This document shows positions 28,523 to 36,031 of a DNA stretch of 36,161 bases, piece by piece (the stretch's first letter is position 1; the number at the start of each line of letters is the position of its first letter). Both the position numbers and the translations under genes were made by a program. Where the stretch lies: NCBI GenBank assembly GCA_009843635.1, contig VYDB01000137.1, positions 1 through 36,161 of the forward strand. Reading direction: 5' to 3'. The stretch comes from Gammaproteobacteria bacterium. Its GTDB lineage: Bacteria; Pseudomonadota; Gammaproteobacteria; Pseudomonadales; Azotimanducaceae. Under the pieces are notes generated by a model. The model was not told where the DNA came from. It saw only the letters and a list, made by a program, of their open reading frames with translations, and ran no database searches.

Positions 28523-28638
28523 GGCGTTCTCCCGGGTGTGTGGAGCATGAGGCCGGGACCGGGAACCGGAGGCGGTGCAGAAGGCGCGCATTGACGCGCA
28601 GAGGCGGTAAGCGAGTGGCTGCTGCCATCGAATTGCAT
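28519..28638 (-). CDS. Short ORF upstream of panB, possible leader peptide
   Basis: 39 codons, MQFDGSSHSLTASARQ followed by a proline-rich APPPVPGPG stretch. It has a good ribosome site (GGAGGACAGG ending five bases before the ATG), better than that of panB itself. Its TGA stop (28521-28519) overlaps the panB TTG start in TTGA. This layout is typical of translational coupling or a leader peptide. I recognise no family; it may be untranslated, or the true panB start may lie elsewhere. Confidence 0.45.
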   Translation of the reverse strand: MQFDGSSHSLTASARQCAPSAPPPVPGPGLMLHTPGRTP

Positions 28639-28751
28639 GGGTACCTGTCCTCCAAGGCGGATCAAGTCCTGGCGCTTGCTAAGCGTTGCCGGCGCCGCCC
28701 AAGGGCGCGCCAGCGGTCTCCGTCCCCGCATGGGGATCGAAGCCGAGGCCA

Positions 28752-28780
28752 AGAGTAGGTGGGAAAAACAGCGTTGTAAA
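28752..28780 (-). promoter_or_regulatory. Candidate panB-panC-coaX promoter
   Basis: Minus-strand TTTACA (28780-28775) and TACTCT (28757-28752) with a 17-base spacer. The -35 is one mismatch from consensus but the -10 is poor. It lies in the divergent gap between panB and the methyltransferase gene, about 110 nt before the leader ORF. On the plus strand I see no convincing promoter for the methyltransferase. Confidence 0.35.
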
Positions 28781-28843
28781 GTCTAAACTGCCCGCCCTTG
28801 CGGCCAAGCTGGGCCGCATCGATTGCAGACGGAGAAGACCGAC

Positions 28844-29839
28844 ATGAGGCGAGACGGATTGCACAGTGCCCTGACCGACTTCCAGCGGCTTGGAGAGGTG
28901 CGCGAACTCTCGCCGCACGATACGCACCGGGTTAGCGAACAACCTAAGTCGGTTAGCCGTTACTACGACGTGGTCACGATGTTCTACGAGATCGCCTGGG
29001 GCCAGTCGTTCCACTTCTCCCCACGCCAGCCGCGGGAGAGCTTGCGCGCTTCCCAGCAGCGACACGAAGAGGAAATCGGCCAGCTCCTCGGGCTTGGGCC
29101 CGGGATGGAGGTTGGGGACATCGGCTGCGGCGTGGGCGGGCCGCTCATCCGCATCGCGCAGGCCACCGGCGCGAACATCACGGGAGTCAACCTCAATGAC
29201 TACCAAATCCGCCGCGGCCAGAACCGGCTGCAACGCGCAGGTCTGAGCGGCTCATGTGGATTTCTCCATGCGGACTTCATGGATGTGCCGCTGCCGGACT
29301 GCGCTTTCGATGCCCTTTACTCATTTGAGGCGGTGTGTCATGCCCCCAACCGGCGACTGGCGTTCCGCGAATTCCACCGATTGCTGAAGCCCGGCGCCGA
29401 AGCCGCCATCGTGGATTGGTGCCTCACGGATGCCTTCGATGTCAGCAACAGCCGGCACAACGAAATTCGGGAGCGGATCGAGAGAGCCAATGCAACGCCG
29501 GAGTTGGCGATCGCGGGAGAATACGTCGATGCCGTGCAAAGCGCCGGCTTCGAGGTGATCGAGGCCGTTGACCAACAAGCCAGGCATGGGGACCCCGCAT
29601 CACCTTGGTACATGGCGCTTCAGGGGCGAGACATCTCCCTGTCCTCGTTCGCGCGCATTCCGGCGGGACGTGCCTTCACCGCAACGCTTACTCGCGCTCT
29701 TGAACGAATCCGCATAGCCCCGGCTGGCACGTCCGAGGCGGCCCGGATTCTCAACGTCGCAGCCGACGCCCTTGTGGAAGGCGGCGAACTGGGCATCTTT
29801 ACGCCCAGCTTCCTGATCCACGCACGCAAGCCGACCTAG
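28844..29839 (+). CDS. Erg6-type sterol C-24 methyltransferase (SMT)
   Basis: 331 residues with every hallmark of sterol methyltransferases in order: region I FYEIAWGQSFHFS (47-59; Erg6 has YEYGWGSSFHFS), the SAM motif GDIGCGVGGP (91-100), NLNDYQI (117-122 area), FEAVCHAP (161-168; Erg6 IEATCHAP), VDWCLTD (190-196) and a C-terminal SMT_C domain with ALVEGGELGIFTPSF and HARKP. It should transfer methyl from SAM to a delta-24 sterol side chain. ATG 28844 has GGAGAAG six bases upstream. It stands alone, divergent from panB and convergent with a toxin gene; no sterol-synthesis gene is in view. A non-sterol prenyl lipid substrate remains possible. Confidence 0.87.
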   Translation: MRRDGLHSALTDFQRLGEVRELSPHDTHRVSEQPKSVSRYYDVVTMFYEIAWGQSFHFSPRQPRESLRASQQRHEEEIGQLLGLGPGMEVGDIGCGVGGPLIRIAQATGANITGVNLNDYQIRRGQNRLQRAGLSGSCGFLHADFMDVPLPDCAFDALYSFEAVCHAPNRRLAFREFHRLLKPGAEAAIVDWCLTDAFDVSNSRHNEIRERIERANATPELAIAGEYVDAVQSAGFEVIEAVDQQARHGDPASPWYMALQGRDISLSSFARIPAGRAFTATLTRALERIRIAPAGTSEAARILNVAADALVEGGELGIFTPSFLIHARKPT

Positions 29840-29948
29840 GGGGCCGCATCTCGACCAGATCACCGCCTGCGCAGGCCACCATTGTCTTCGAGCCCCCAAC
29901 ATGGGCCGTTGACGGCACGTCAGGTTTCATCTCCTCGTAGGGGATTCG

Positions 29949-30599
29949 CTATTGCGTAATGCGAATTCCGCTGCGCTCACCTGCGTTCCTTACGTCGTTT
30001 AGGAAGGACGCGTCGTAGCCGTCTCGTACACCCGCGACTGCGAAATCGTCCTCGGCAACCCGACCGCCGAACATCAGCAGCGCGTCGTCAGGGTCGCAGC
30101 GGTTCGACGTCCAAATCAAGCCGTCCACGTAGTCAAACTGTTCGTGGATCGCTTTGGCCCACATCGCGGTGCGATGATATTGGGTCGGCAGGCTGTCGAT
30201 CAGGCTGTGCCGTTGGATGCCCCACTTCATCAGGTCCGGCGCGCGCAGACTGGCGAATTGCAAGGTGCGGCGGACCAGCAATGCGCTGAGCTTGGTTTCC
30301 TCGATGACAAGCTGCGGCACGGTCTTCCGACGGGCATTCGGCGGAATGTCGTGGAAAATCGTCTCATGGATCGTCGCGACCACAGTGCTGGCTGCGTAGA
30401 GCGACGGAATGCAGCGGTTGCGCGAATCCCGAATGGGGGCGAAGCGTGTCTGGCCACCTTGGCAGGGATTGAAGCCATTTCCTTCCAAGTTGCGCCGGTG
30501 AACACGGTACAGCACGCTGCCCGACGTCAGTTCGACCAGATTCGGCTCCGCTAAAACGGGCGGTGGCGAGGGAACCGGTGCAACCGCCGCCTCATCCAC
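29949..30599 (-). CDS. RES-domain toxin of a type II toxin-antitoxin system
   Basis: 216 residues. The RES domain spans about 25-190, with the conserved arginine in LYRVHR (Arg32), glutamate in VATIHETIF (Glu79) and serine in DGLIWTSNR (Ser165). Studied RES toxins either degrade NAD+ or ADP-ribosylate a target such as phosphoribosyl pyrophosphate synthetase; which applies is not visible. I chose GTG 30599, which has GGAG seven bases upstream and overlaps the antitoxin stop by eight bases; an in-frame ATG at 30677 would add 26 basic residues. It is translationally coupled to the upstream antitoxin. Confidence 0.82.
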   Translation of the reverse strand: MDEAAVAPVPSPPPVLAEPNLVELTSGSVLYRVHRRNLEGNGFNPCQGGQTRFAPIRDSRNRCIPSLYAASTVVATIHETIFHDIPPNARRKTVPQLVIEETKLSALLVRRTLQFASLRAPDLMKWGIQRHSLIDSLPTQYHRTAMWAKAIHEQFDYVDGLIWTSNRCDPDDALLMFGGRVAEDDFAVAGVRDGYDASFLNDVRNAGERSGIRITQ

Positions 30600-31251
30600 T
30601 CGCCGGCTCCGCCAGCCGGCGAGCTGCTTCGACGACCTGCTGGCCCTCGTCCAAGCGTTGCTGCGGTTCGTCGCCATCGAGCCACCCGTTTCCGGAGGCG
30701 AACCACAGCGCCTTCTGCCATCCCGTCATGGCCTCTGGAAGCACGGTGAGTATGTCCTTGATGATCGGCCGAGGCGCTCCGTCCTCGAATTGAAATGCGG
30801 GGTACAGGTCGCGCCTGCCCACCCGGACGGCGAACAGCTTGTGCTCGGCCTTCCACCGCGAGGCCGGCTCGCTGGTGTTCCGCGACTGCAAACCGGAACC
30901 TGCATGAACGTCAGCCGCCGTCAGCATCGGCGTTTCCTCCAAGTACTCGCGCCGCAACTCCAGATTATCGACCGCCAACTGCGCCTGAACGCCGGAACCC
31001 GCGGACACCAGCCATGCCAAAACACGGTCTAGATCCTGAACGCTGCCCTCCTTAAAGCGCCTCCCGTAGAGTCGGCTCAGCCGATCCATCACACCGCCTA
31101 CTGACACGCCGGTGGCATGCACCACGACCCATTCGTCATCCTCCCCGCGCTCGACTTCAGCGTCCAAACGGTCCCGCACCTGCAGTGGCAGCTTTTCGAC
31201 ATCGTCAGTCTGGAGCGGTGCCCAAGAGATCGGCTTCGGTTGATTGGCCAT
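30592..31251 (-). CDS. Antitoxin partner of the RES toxin
   Basis: 219 residues from ATG 31251. The C-terminal third (AEHKLFAVRVGRRDLYPAFQFEDG, IIKDILTVLP and GWQKALWFASGNGWLDG) matches the toxin-binding region commonly encoded just before RES toxins (the Xre/MbcA/ParS-type C-terminal domain). The N-terminal half is not an obvious helix-turn-helix; it has charged helices and a LRREYLEETPMLTAADVH segment. It should neutralise the toxin and probably represses the pair. The start has no strong ribosome site, so it is less certain than the frame. Confidence 0.72.
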   Translation of the reverse strand: MANQPKPISWAPLQTDDVEKLPLQVRDRLDAEVERGEDDEWVVVHATGVSVGGVMDRLSRLYGRRFKEGSVQDLDRVLAWLVSAGSGVQAQLAVDNLELRREYLEETPMLTAADVHAGSGLQSRNTSEPASRWKAEHKLFAVRVGRRDLYPAFQFEDGAPRPIIKDILTVLPEAMTGWQKALWFASGNGWLDGDEPQQRLDEGQQVVEAARRLAEPASG

Positions 31252-31502
31252 CAAAACTACACCATGAGATTCATGATTTGAACTGAGGTTAACAATTCTC
31301 ACTACAGGGCTCAACTTGAGCCTCACATTACTGTTGAAACGTCCTCTCTGATCAGAAAGGGTGGTCTGAGAGCGACCCCACTCCAAAAAAAGTCTAGTAC
31401 AATCAAAATGGCGGCGGCATTTGAGAAGATAGCCCGCCCACAGGGTACGCGAGCAGGAAGCTGGCCGCGCCGCAGTTGTCTCGTTTGGATTAAGGGGGAT
31501 CG
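31252..31502. other. Intergenic region between the antitoxin and the luciferase-like oxidoreductase
   Basis: 251 nt, clearly more AT-rich than the surroundings, divergent promoter space for the toxin-antitoxin pair (minus) and the oxidoreductase (plus). It contains the palindrome at 31308-31322 and a TACAAT hexamer near 31394 that could be a plus-strand -10 but has no recognisable -35. AAGGGGG precedes the oxidoreductase ATG. No gene is seen in it. Confidence 0.5.
31308..31322. promoter_or_regulatory. Perfect palindrome upstream of the toxin-antitoxin pair
   Basis: GGCTCAA-C-TTGAGCC, a perfect 7-bp inverted repeat with one central base, lies 57 nt before the antitoxin ATG in a locally AT-rich stretch. 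Antitoxins of this class usually repress their own promoter by binding such repeats. It is a candidate operator; no clear -35/-10 pair was found. Confidence 0.45.
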
Positions 31503-32558
31503 ATGAAACTCGGACTTATGCTCGGCTATTCCGGGGCTGGCCTTTCGTTGCCCATCAAGAAAGTGCAACTTGCCGAACGGCTTGGCTACGATTCGGTGTG
31601 GACCGCCGAAGCCTATGGCTCCGACGCCATCACGCCGCTGGCCTTCATCGCCGCGCGCACCGAACGCATCCGCCTTGGCACGGCGGTCATCCAGCTCGCC
31701 GGGCGCACCCCCGCCAACGCGGCCATGGCCATGGCCACCCTGGACCAACTGGCGGGCGGCAACCGGGTGATCTGCGGCATCGGCGTATCCGGTCCGCAAA
31801 TCGTGGAAGGCTGGTACGGGCAGCCTTGGGGCCGGCCCTACTATCGCCTTAAGGACTACGTCACCATCATGAAGAAAATCTGGGCCCGTGAAGAGCCGGT
31901 CACCCACGATGGCCAGGAGATCAGCCTGCCCTACGAAGGCGAGGGGGCGATGGGCGTCGGCAAGCCGCTGAAGTCTATCCTGCACATGAATCCCGACATT
32001 CCCATTTGGCTCGGCACCGGCATGGCCTCCACCGTGCGCCTAACCGCCGAGATAGCCGACGGCTGGCTGCCTTTGGGCTACGTGCCGGAGTCCGCCCACC
32101 TCTATCAAGACTGGATCGACGAAGGGCTGGCCAAGGCGGGCAAGAGCCGGGCGGACTTTGAAGCCCAGGCGGGCACCCAGGTGATGATTACCGAGGATTC
32201 CAGCGCCGCGGTGCAGGCGGCACTCGGCCGGCTGAAACCCAACGTCGCCCTGTACGTCGGCGGCATGGGCCATCGCCACAAGAACTTCCACAAGGAAATG
32301 ATGGTGCGGCGCGGCTTTGGCGACGCGGCCGAGAGGATTCAGGAACTCTTCCTGGCCAAACGCAAGGATGAGGCAGCGGCGGCGGTGCCGGACGAGTTCG
32401 TTGACCAGGGCGCGCTGGTAGGCCCCAAGGCCCGGATACGCCAGCGCTTCCGGGCTTGGGAGGACGCAGGCCTCACCGGGCTGACCATTGGCGGGGACGA
32501 GGCGGCCATCACCTTTGCCGCCGAGTGCGCCCGCCTCAACACGGAACTCTCCGGCTAA
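31503..32558 (+). CDS. LLM-class oxidoreductase, probable F420-dependent (Rv3520c-like)
   Basis: 351 residues of the luciferase-like TIM barrel. MKLGLMLGYSGAGLSLPI, ERLGYDSVWTAEAYGSDA, RLGTAVIQLAGRTPANAAM, CGIGVSGPQIVEGWYG and WGRPYYRLKDYVTIMKKI match the Rv3520c-type family, which in mycobacteria uses F420 and is encoded among steroid-degradation genes. The strong AGGGGG ribosome site supports the ATG. It is 86 nt upstream of the acyl-CoA synthetase on the same strand, probably one transcript. Cofactor and substrate are inferred from family only; whether this organism makes F420 cannot be told from the window. Confidence 0.85.
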   Translation: MKLGLMLGYSGAGLSLPIKKVQLAERLGYDSVWTAEAYGSDAITPLAFIAARTERIRLGTAVIQLAGRTPANAAMAMATLDQLAGGNRVICGIGVSGPQIVEGWYGQPWGRPYYRLKDYVTIMKKIWAREEPVTHDGQEISLPYEGEGAMGVGKPLKSILHMNPDIPIWLGTGMASTVRLTAEIADGWLPLGYVPESAHLYQDWIDEGLAKAGKSRADFEAQAGTQVMITEDSSAAVQAALGRLKPNVALYVGGMGHRHKNFHKEMMVRRGFGDAAERIQELFLAKRKDEAAAAVPDEFVDQGALVGPKARIRQRFRAWEDAGLTGLTIGGDEAAITFAAECARLNTELSG

Positions 32559-32644
32559 GGACTTCGGCCATCCCCTTCAGCCGCGCGGCGGCAAAAGGCG
32601 CACAGGCAGACACAGGCAATCACTAAGAACACGAGGACTGCGCG

Positions 32645-34198
32645 ATGTATCCAGGCAAGTGGGGGGTTGAATGCCCCGACAAACCGGCGGTCATTCACGC
32701 CACCACCGGCGAAACGCTCTCCTACGGCGAACTGAACGACCGCTCCAACCAGCTCGCGCAACTGCTGTGGGCGCGGGGGCTGCGCCACGGTGACCGCATG
32801 TGCATCTTCATGGAGAACAACCTGCGCTACTTCGAGGTGGTCTGGGCGGCGATGCGCTCCGGCCTCTACGTGACCACGGTGAACCGCTACCTGACTGCCG
32901 AGGAAGCGGGCTACATCATCGACAACAGCGAGTCCCAAGCGTTGATCACCTCGAACTACCTAGGCGAGGTGGCCCAGGATTTGCCGCGCCATGCGCCCAA
33001 CTGCCACACTTGGCTGATGACCGGGGGCACGGTGGAAGGCTTTGAGGCCTATGAGGACACCATCGCCGGCAAGCCCGCCGAGAATCTCGATGATGAGCCG
33101 GCGGGCTCCTTCATGCTCTACAGCTCCGGCACCACGGGCCGCCCCAAGGGCATCTACCGGCCGCTGCCGCCGAACAAGATCCATGAAGATGCGGGCGCTG
33201 TCGGCGCCCTGCAGAAGGGTCTTTGGGGGTTTGACGAGAACGCCGTCTATCTTTCTCCGGCACCCCTGTACCATTCCGCACCGATCGGCTTTTGCATCTC
33301 CACCCAAGTTTTGGGCGGCACGGTGGTGATGCTGCCGCGCTTCGACGAGGTGGGCGCCCTGAGGGCAATTCAAGACCATCGTGTCACCCACAGCCAATGG
33401 GTGCCGACCATGTTCACCCGCCTGCTCAAGCTGCCCGAAGAGCAGCGCAGCGGCTACGACCTGTCATCGCACAAGGTGGCCATTCACGCCGCCGCGCCCT
33501 GCCCAGTGGGCATCAAGCAGCAGATGTTCGATTGGTGGGGGCCGATCATCTACGAATACTACGCCGGCACCGAACTCAACGGCTTCACCCACGCCACGCC
33601 CGAGCAATGGCTTGCCCATCCCGGCACCGTGGGCCAACCCATTCTCGGCACCATCCACATTTGCAACGAGGAAGGCGAGGAACTGCCGAACGGCGAACCC
33701 GGCATCGTTTATTTCGAGATGGACCAGATGCCCTTCGAGTACCTCAAGGACGAGGCCAAGACCAAGGACGCCCAGCACCCCAGGCACGCCAACTGGACCG
33801 CCTTGGGCGACGTGGGCTACGTTGATGACGAGGGCTACCTCTACCTCACCGACCGCGCCACCTTCATGATCATCAGCGGCGGCGTCAACATCTATCCCCA
33901 GGAGATCGAGGACGCGCTCATCATGCACCCCAAGGTCGCCGACGTGGCGGTGGTGGGCGTGCCCAACGAGGAAATGGGCGAGGAGGTGAAGGCCGTCGTC
34001 CAGCCACCCGACGGCATCGAGGGCGACGACGCGCTGGCCGACGAGCTGCTGGAATACGCCCGCGAGCACATCGCCCGCTACAAGTGCCCGAGGAGCATCG
34101 ACTTCATGGCGCAACTGCCCCGCCTGCCCACCGGCAAGCTCTACAAGCGCCTGCTCAAGGACCGCTACTGGGGCAAGACGGACTCGCGGATAGTTTAG
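32645..34198 (+). CDS. AMP-forming acyl-CoA synthetase
   Basis: 517 residues, adenylate-forming family. Seen in order: P-loop SSGTTGRPKG (about 159-168), YYAGTE, the hinge region LGDVGYVDDEGYLYLTDR, then IISGGVNIYPQEIE and the C-terminal catalytic lysine motif PTGKLYKRLL. It activates a carboxylic acid with ATP and CoA. The chain or ring specificity is not readable; relatives handle fatty or steroid-derived acids. GAGGA lies upstream of the ATG. It follows the LLM oxidoreductase, suggesting a shared catabolic route. Confidence 0.9.
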   Translation: MYPGKWGVECPDKPAVIHATTGETLSYGELNDRSNQLAQLLWARGLRHGDRMCIFMENNLRYFEVVWAAMRSGLYVTTVNRYLTAEEAGYIIDNSESQALITSNYLGEVAQDLPRHAPNCHTWLMTGGTVEGFEAYEDTIAGKPAENLDDEPAGSFMLYSSGTTGRPKGIYRPLPPNKIHEDAGAVGALQKGLWGFDENAVYLSPAPLYHSAPIGFCISTQVLGGTVVMLPRFDEVGALRAIQDHRVTHSQWVPTMFTRLLKLPEEQRSGYDLSSHKVAIHAAAPCPVGIKQQMFDWWGPIIYEYYAGTELNGFTHATPEQWLAHPGTVGQPILGTIHICNEEGEELPNGEPGIVYFEMDQMPFEYLKDEAKTKDAQHPRHANWTALGDVGYVDDEGYLYLTDRATFMIISGGVNIYPQEIEDALIMHPKVADVAVVGVPNEEMGEEVKAVVQPPDGIEGDDALADELLEYAREHIARYKCPRSIDFMAQLPRLPTGKLYKRLLKDRYWGKTDSRIV

Positions 34199-34317
34199 GC
34201 TTCTTTTTGAGAAACTAGGGATACACGGCGGTGAGGTCCGAATGCGCCAGACTCGCGAAGCGGCGGCACCGCCTATTGCGCTGATCGCGGCGCAAGACCG
34301 CGCCGCGCAGGCGGCGC

Positions 34318-34566
34318 TTCGTCTATGTGGACCGGATCGTGGTGTCGGAGCGCCATCGCCGGCAGGGCCTCGCTGACGGTCTCTATCGAGACCTGTTCGA
34401 ACGCGCAACGGCAGCAGGGCACGACCGCATCGTCTGCGAAGTCAATCTCGAGCCGCCCAACCCTGGGTCCGATGCGTTCCACGAAGGGATGGGGTTCGTG
34501 GCGGTGGGGCGCGCCGAGTTGCAGCCGAGCGGCAAAACCGTGCGATATTGGGAGAAGTTGCTGTAG
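34318..34566 (+). pseudogene. 5'-truncated GNAT acetyltransferase remnant
   Basis: The readable part begins FVYVDRIVVSERHRRQGLADG, the acetyl-CoA-binding motif A of GNAT enzymes, and runs through CEVNLEPPNPGSDAFHE, GMGFVAVG and KTVRYWEKLL to a normal stop. Intact members of this group are about 160 residues; here roughly the first half is missing. In frame, a TGA lies at 34282-34284 and there is no ATG between it and the conserved region, only GTG 34327. So it is a broken gene; expression of the fragment from GTG is possible but unlikely to be functional. Confidence 0.7.
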
Positions 34567-34590
34567 CTATGGGCGGGTGAGGCGCGGTTG

Positions 34591-35394
34591 ATGGCCGAGA
34601 AAAACGCGCAGGGATTGTTGGGGCCGTACGGTCTGGCCCAGTACCTGTGCGTGCTGGCTGCGCTGTTGTTGGCAAGCCGGGTCGAGGCAGCCGAGTGGAG
34701 CAGCACTGAACTGCACCTTCAGCTTGGGCGCCTGGATGTCCCGTCGTTCGCTGGCGGCGGCAGCGCCGACCACCTCACCTACACGTTGCAGCATGCGAGC
34801 CGCTGGAAACACGGCAACCTGTTCTTCTTCCTCGATGTGCAGGACTCGCGGGAGAGCGGCTTCCAAGACTTTGACGCCTATGGCGAAGCCTACGCCAACC
34901 TGAGCTTGGGCAAGATCAGCGGCAAGCCGATGACCTTCGGCCCGGTGTCGGACGTCGGCCTGATCGGCGGGGTCAACTGGTCTGCGGACTCCAACGTTCG
35001 AAAGTACGCCGCTGGCGTGCGGCTGGCCCTCGACCTGCCGGGCTTCGCATTTGCCAACCTTGACGTGATGGCGCTCATGGATGACAGCGGCGGCATCGCA
35101 TCGGGTGGGGCGCCCGCCCAGGACGACACCCTCGTAGTGGATTTCAACTTCGCACGACCATTCCGGATCGGCGGAGCGGACTTCAGCATCGAGGGACACA
35201 TCGAGTACGCTGGCAAACGGACCAACGAACTCGGCGGGAAGGTCGCGTCTTGGATCCTCGCGCAACCCCAGTTGCAATGGCATGTGAGCGAACGGATCGC
35301 GGTTGGCATCGAGTACCAGTTCTGGATGAACAAGCTCGGCGACGGCTCGACGGACGAAAGCGCCGTTCAAGCGCTGTTCGTCTGGGAGTTCTAG
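34591..35394 (+). CDS. Tsx-like nucleoside-channel-type outer membrane protein
   Basis: 267 residues. A signal peptide (hydrophobic YLCVLAALLLAS, likely cleavage after VEA near residue 35) is followed by alternating beta-strand sequence and a terminal phenylalanine (ALFVWEF), the usual beta-barrel assembly signal. KHGNLFFFLDVQDS and FDAYGEAYANLSL resemble the Tsx/DUF5020 family of twelve-stranded barrels, some of which pass nucleosides. GAGG lies eight bases before ATG 34591; a TTG one codon earlier is unlikely. Neighbours do not define the solute. Confidence 0.75.
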   Translation: MAEKNAQGLLGPYGLAQYLCVLAALLLASRVEAAEWSSTELHLQLGRLDVPSFAGGGSADHLTYTLQHASRWKHGNLFFFLDVQDSRESGFQDFDAYGEAYANLSLGKISGKPMTFGPVSDVGLIGGVNWSADSNVRKYAAGVRLALDLPGFAFANLDVMALMDDSGGIASGGAPAQDDTLVVDFNFARPFRIGGADFSIEGHIEYAGKRTNELGGKVASWILAQPQLQWHVSERIAVGIEYQFWMNKLGDGSTDESAVQALFVWEF

Positions 35395-35584
35395 GACAGG
35401 CCTGCTCCTTGGGATGAATGATGGCGGGAACAGGCCGCCAACATCGAGAGTCGCCGCTGAATTCCCTGACTCTGATGACGCGGGTCAAGGACGTTACAGC
35501 GGAACTGGAGGCCAGTCGGGGAGCGAGCAGGAAGGAGACGCGGTTCCTAGTGCGCTAGCCGGGCTGTCGAGATAAGAACGCCTT
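35395..35584. other. Intergenic region between convergent genes
   Basis: 190 nt between the outer-membrane protein gene and the DUF4396-like gene. I see no ORF with a ribosome site and no hairpin with a T-tract; a distant GGCCTG/CAGGCC pair is too short and widely spaced to call a terminator. Confidence 0.4.
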
Positions 35585-36031
35585 TCAGTGGCAGGCCTTG
35601 CCGAGAGCCTTCAGGCGCCAGTAGTTATAGGGCAGGGGCGTGACGAAGCCGACGGCGAGCATCACCGGAATCACCCACCAAGTCAGCTTCGCACCGCCGG
35701 TCAGGACCCAGTCGACCAGGTTCATGGCGGTTTCCATGGCCACCATGGAGATCAGCGACATGCCGATCGCCGTCCTGAAGGCACCGATTGGGCCCATTTG
35801 CCGCCAAAGAACCGCCGTCTCCAGCGCAATGGAGGTCACTATGCCGTTGATGATGGCCAGCACCATGATCGCCAGCGTCGGCCAGGGGATGCCGGTGAAC
35901 TGGAAGAAGGCGATGGTGCCGAAGTCGCCGATCGCGCAGCCCAAGAGGCACCATGCCGTGTTGGCCGATGCGGTTCGCCAAGTGTGGCGGCAGCGCCAGT
36001 CGATGCTAGGGGATGCTGTGGATTCGCTCAT
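35585..36031 (-). CDS. Small DUF4396-like integral membrane protein
   Basis: 148 residues from ATG 36031, with GAGGGA eight bases upstream; the open frame to 36091 lacks a better start. Four hydrophobic segments are apparent. CLLGCAIGDFGTI near the first segment, SMVAMETAMNLVDW in the middle and PYNYWRLKALGKACH at the end resemble DUF4396 proteins. The two cysteines of CLLGC and the terminal CH could bind a metal, but this is speculation. Function is unknown. No operon partner is visible before the window ends. Confidence 0.65.
   Translation of the reverse strand: MSESTASPSIDWRCRHTWRTASANTAWCLLGCAIGDFGTIAFFQFTGIPWPTLAIMVLAIINGIVTSIALETAVLWRQMGPIGAFRTAIGMSLISMVAMETAMNLVDWVLTGGAKLTWWVIPVMLAVGFVTPLPYNYWRLKALGKACH

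Noticed and set aside
29865-29876. Perfect 12-bp palindrome GCCTGCGCAGGC between the SMT and the RES toxin as a terminator
   Set aside because: It has no loop bases to spare and no T-tract on either strand, so it does not fit an intrinsic terminator.
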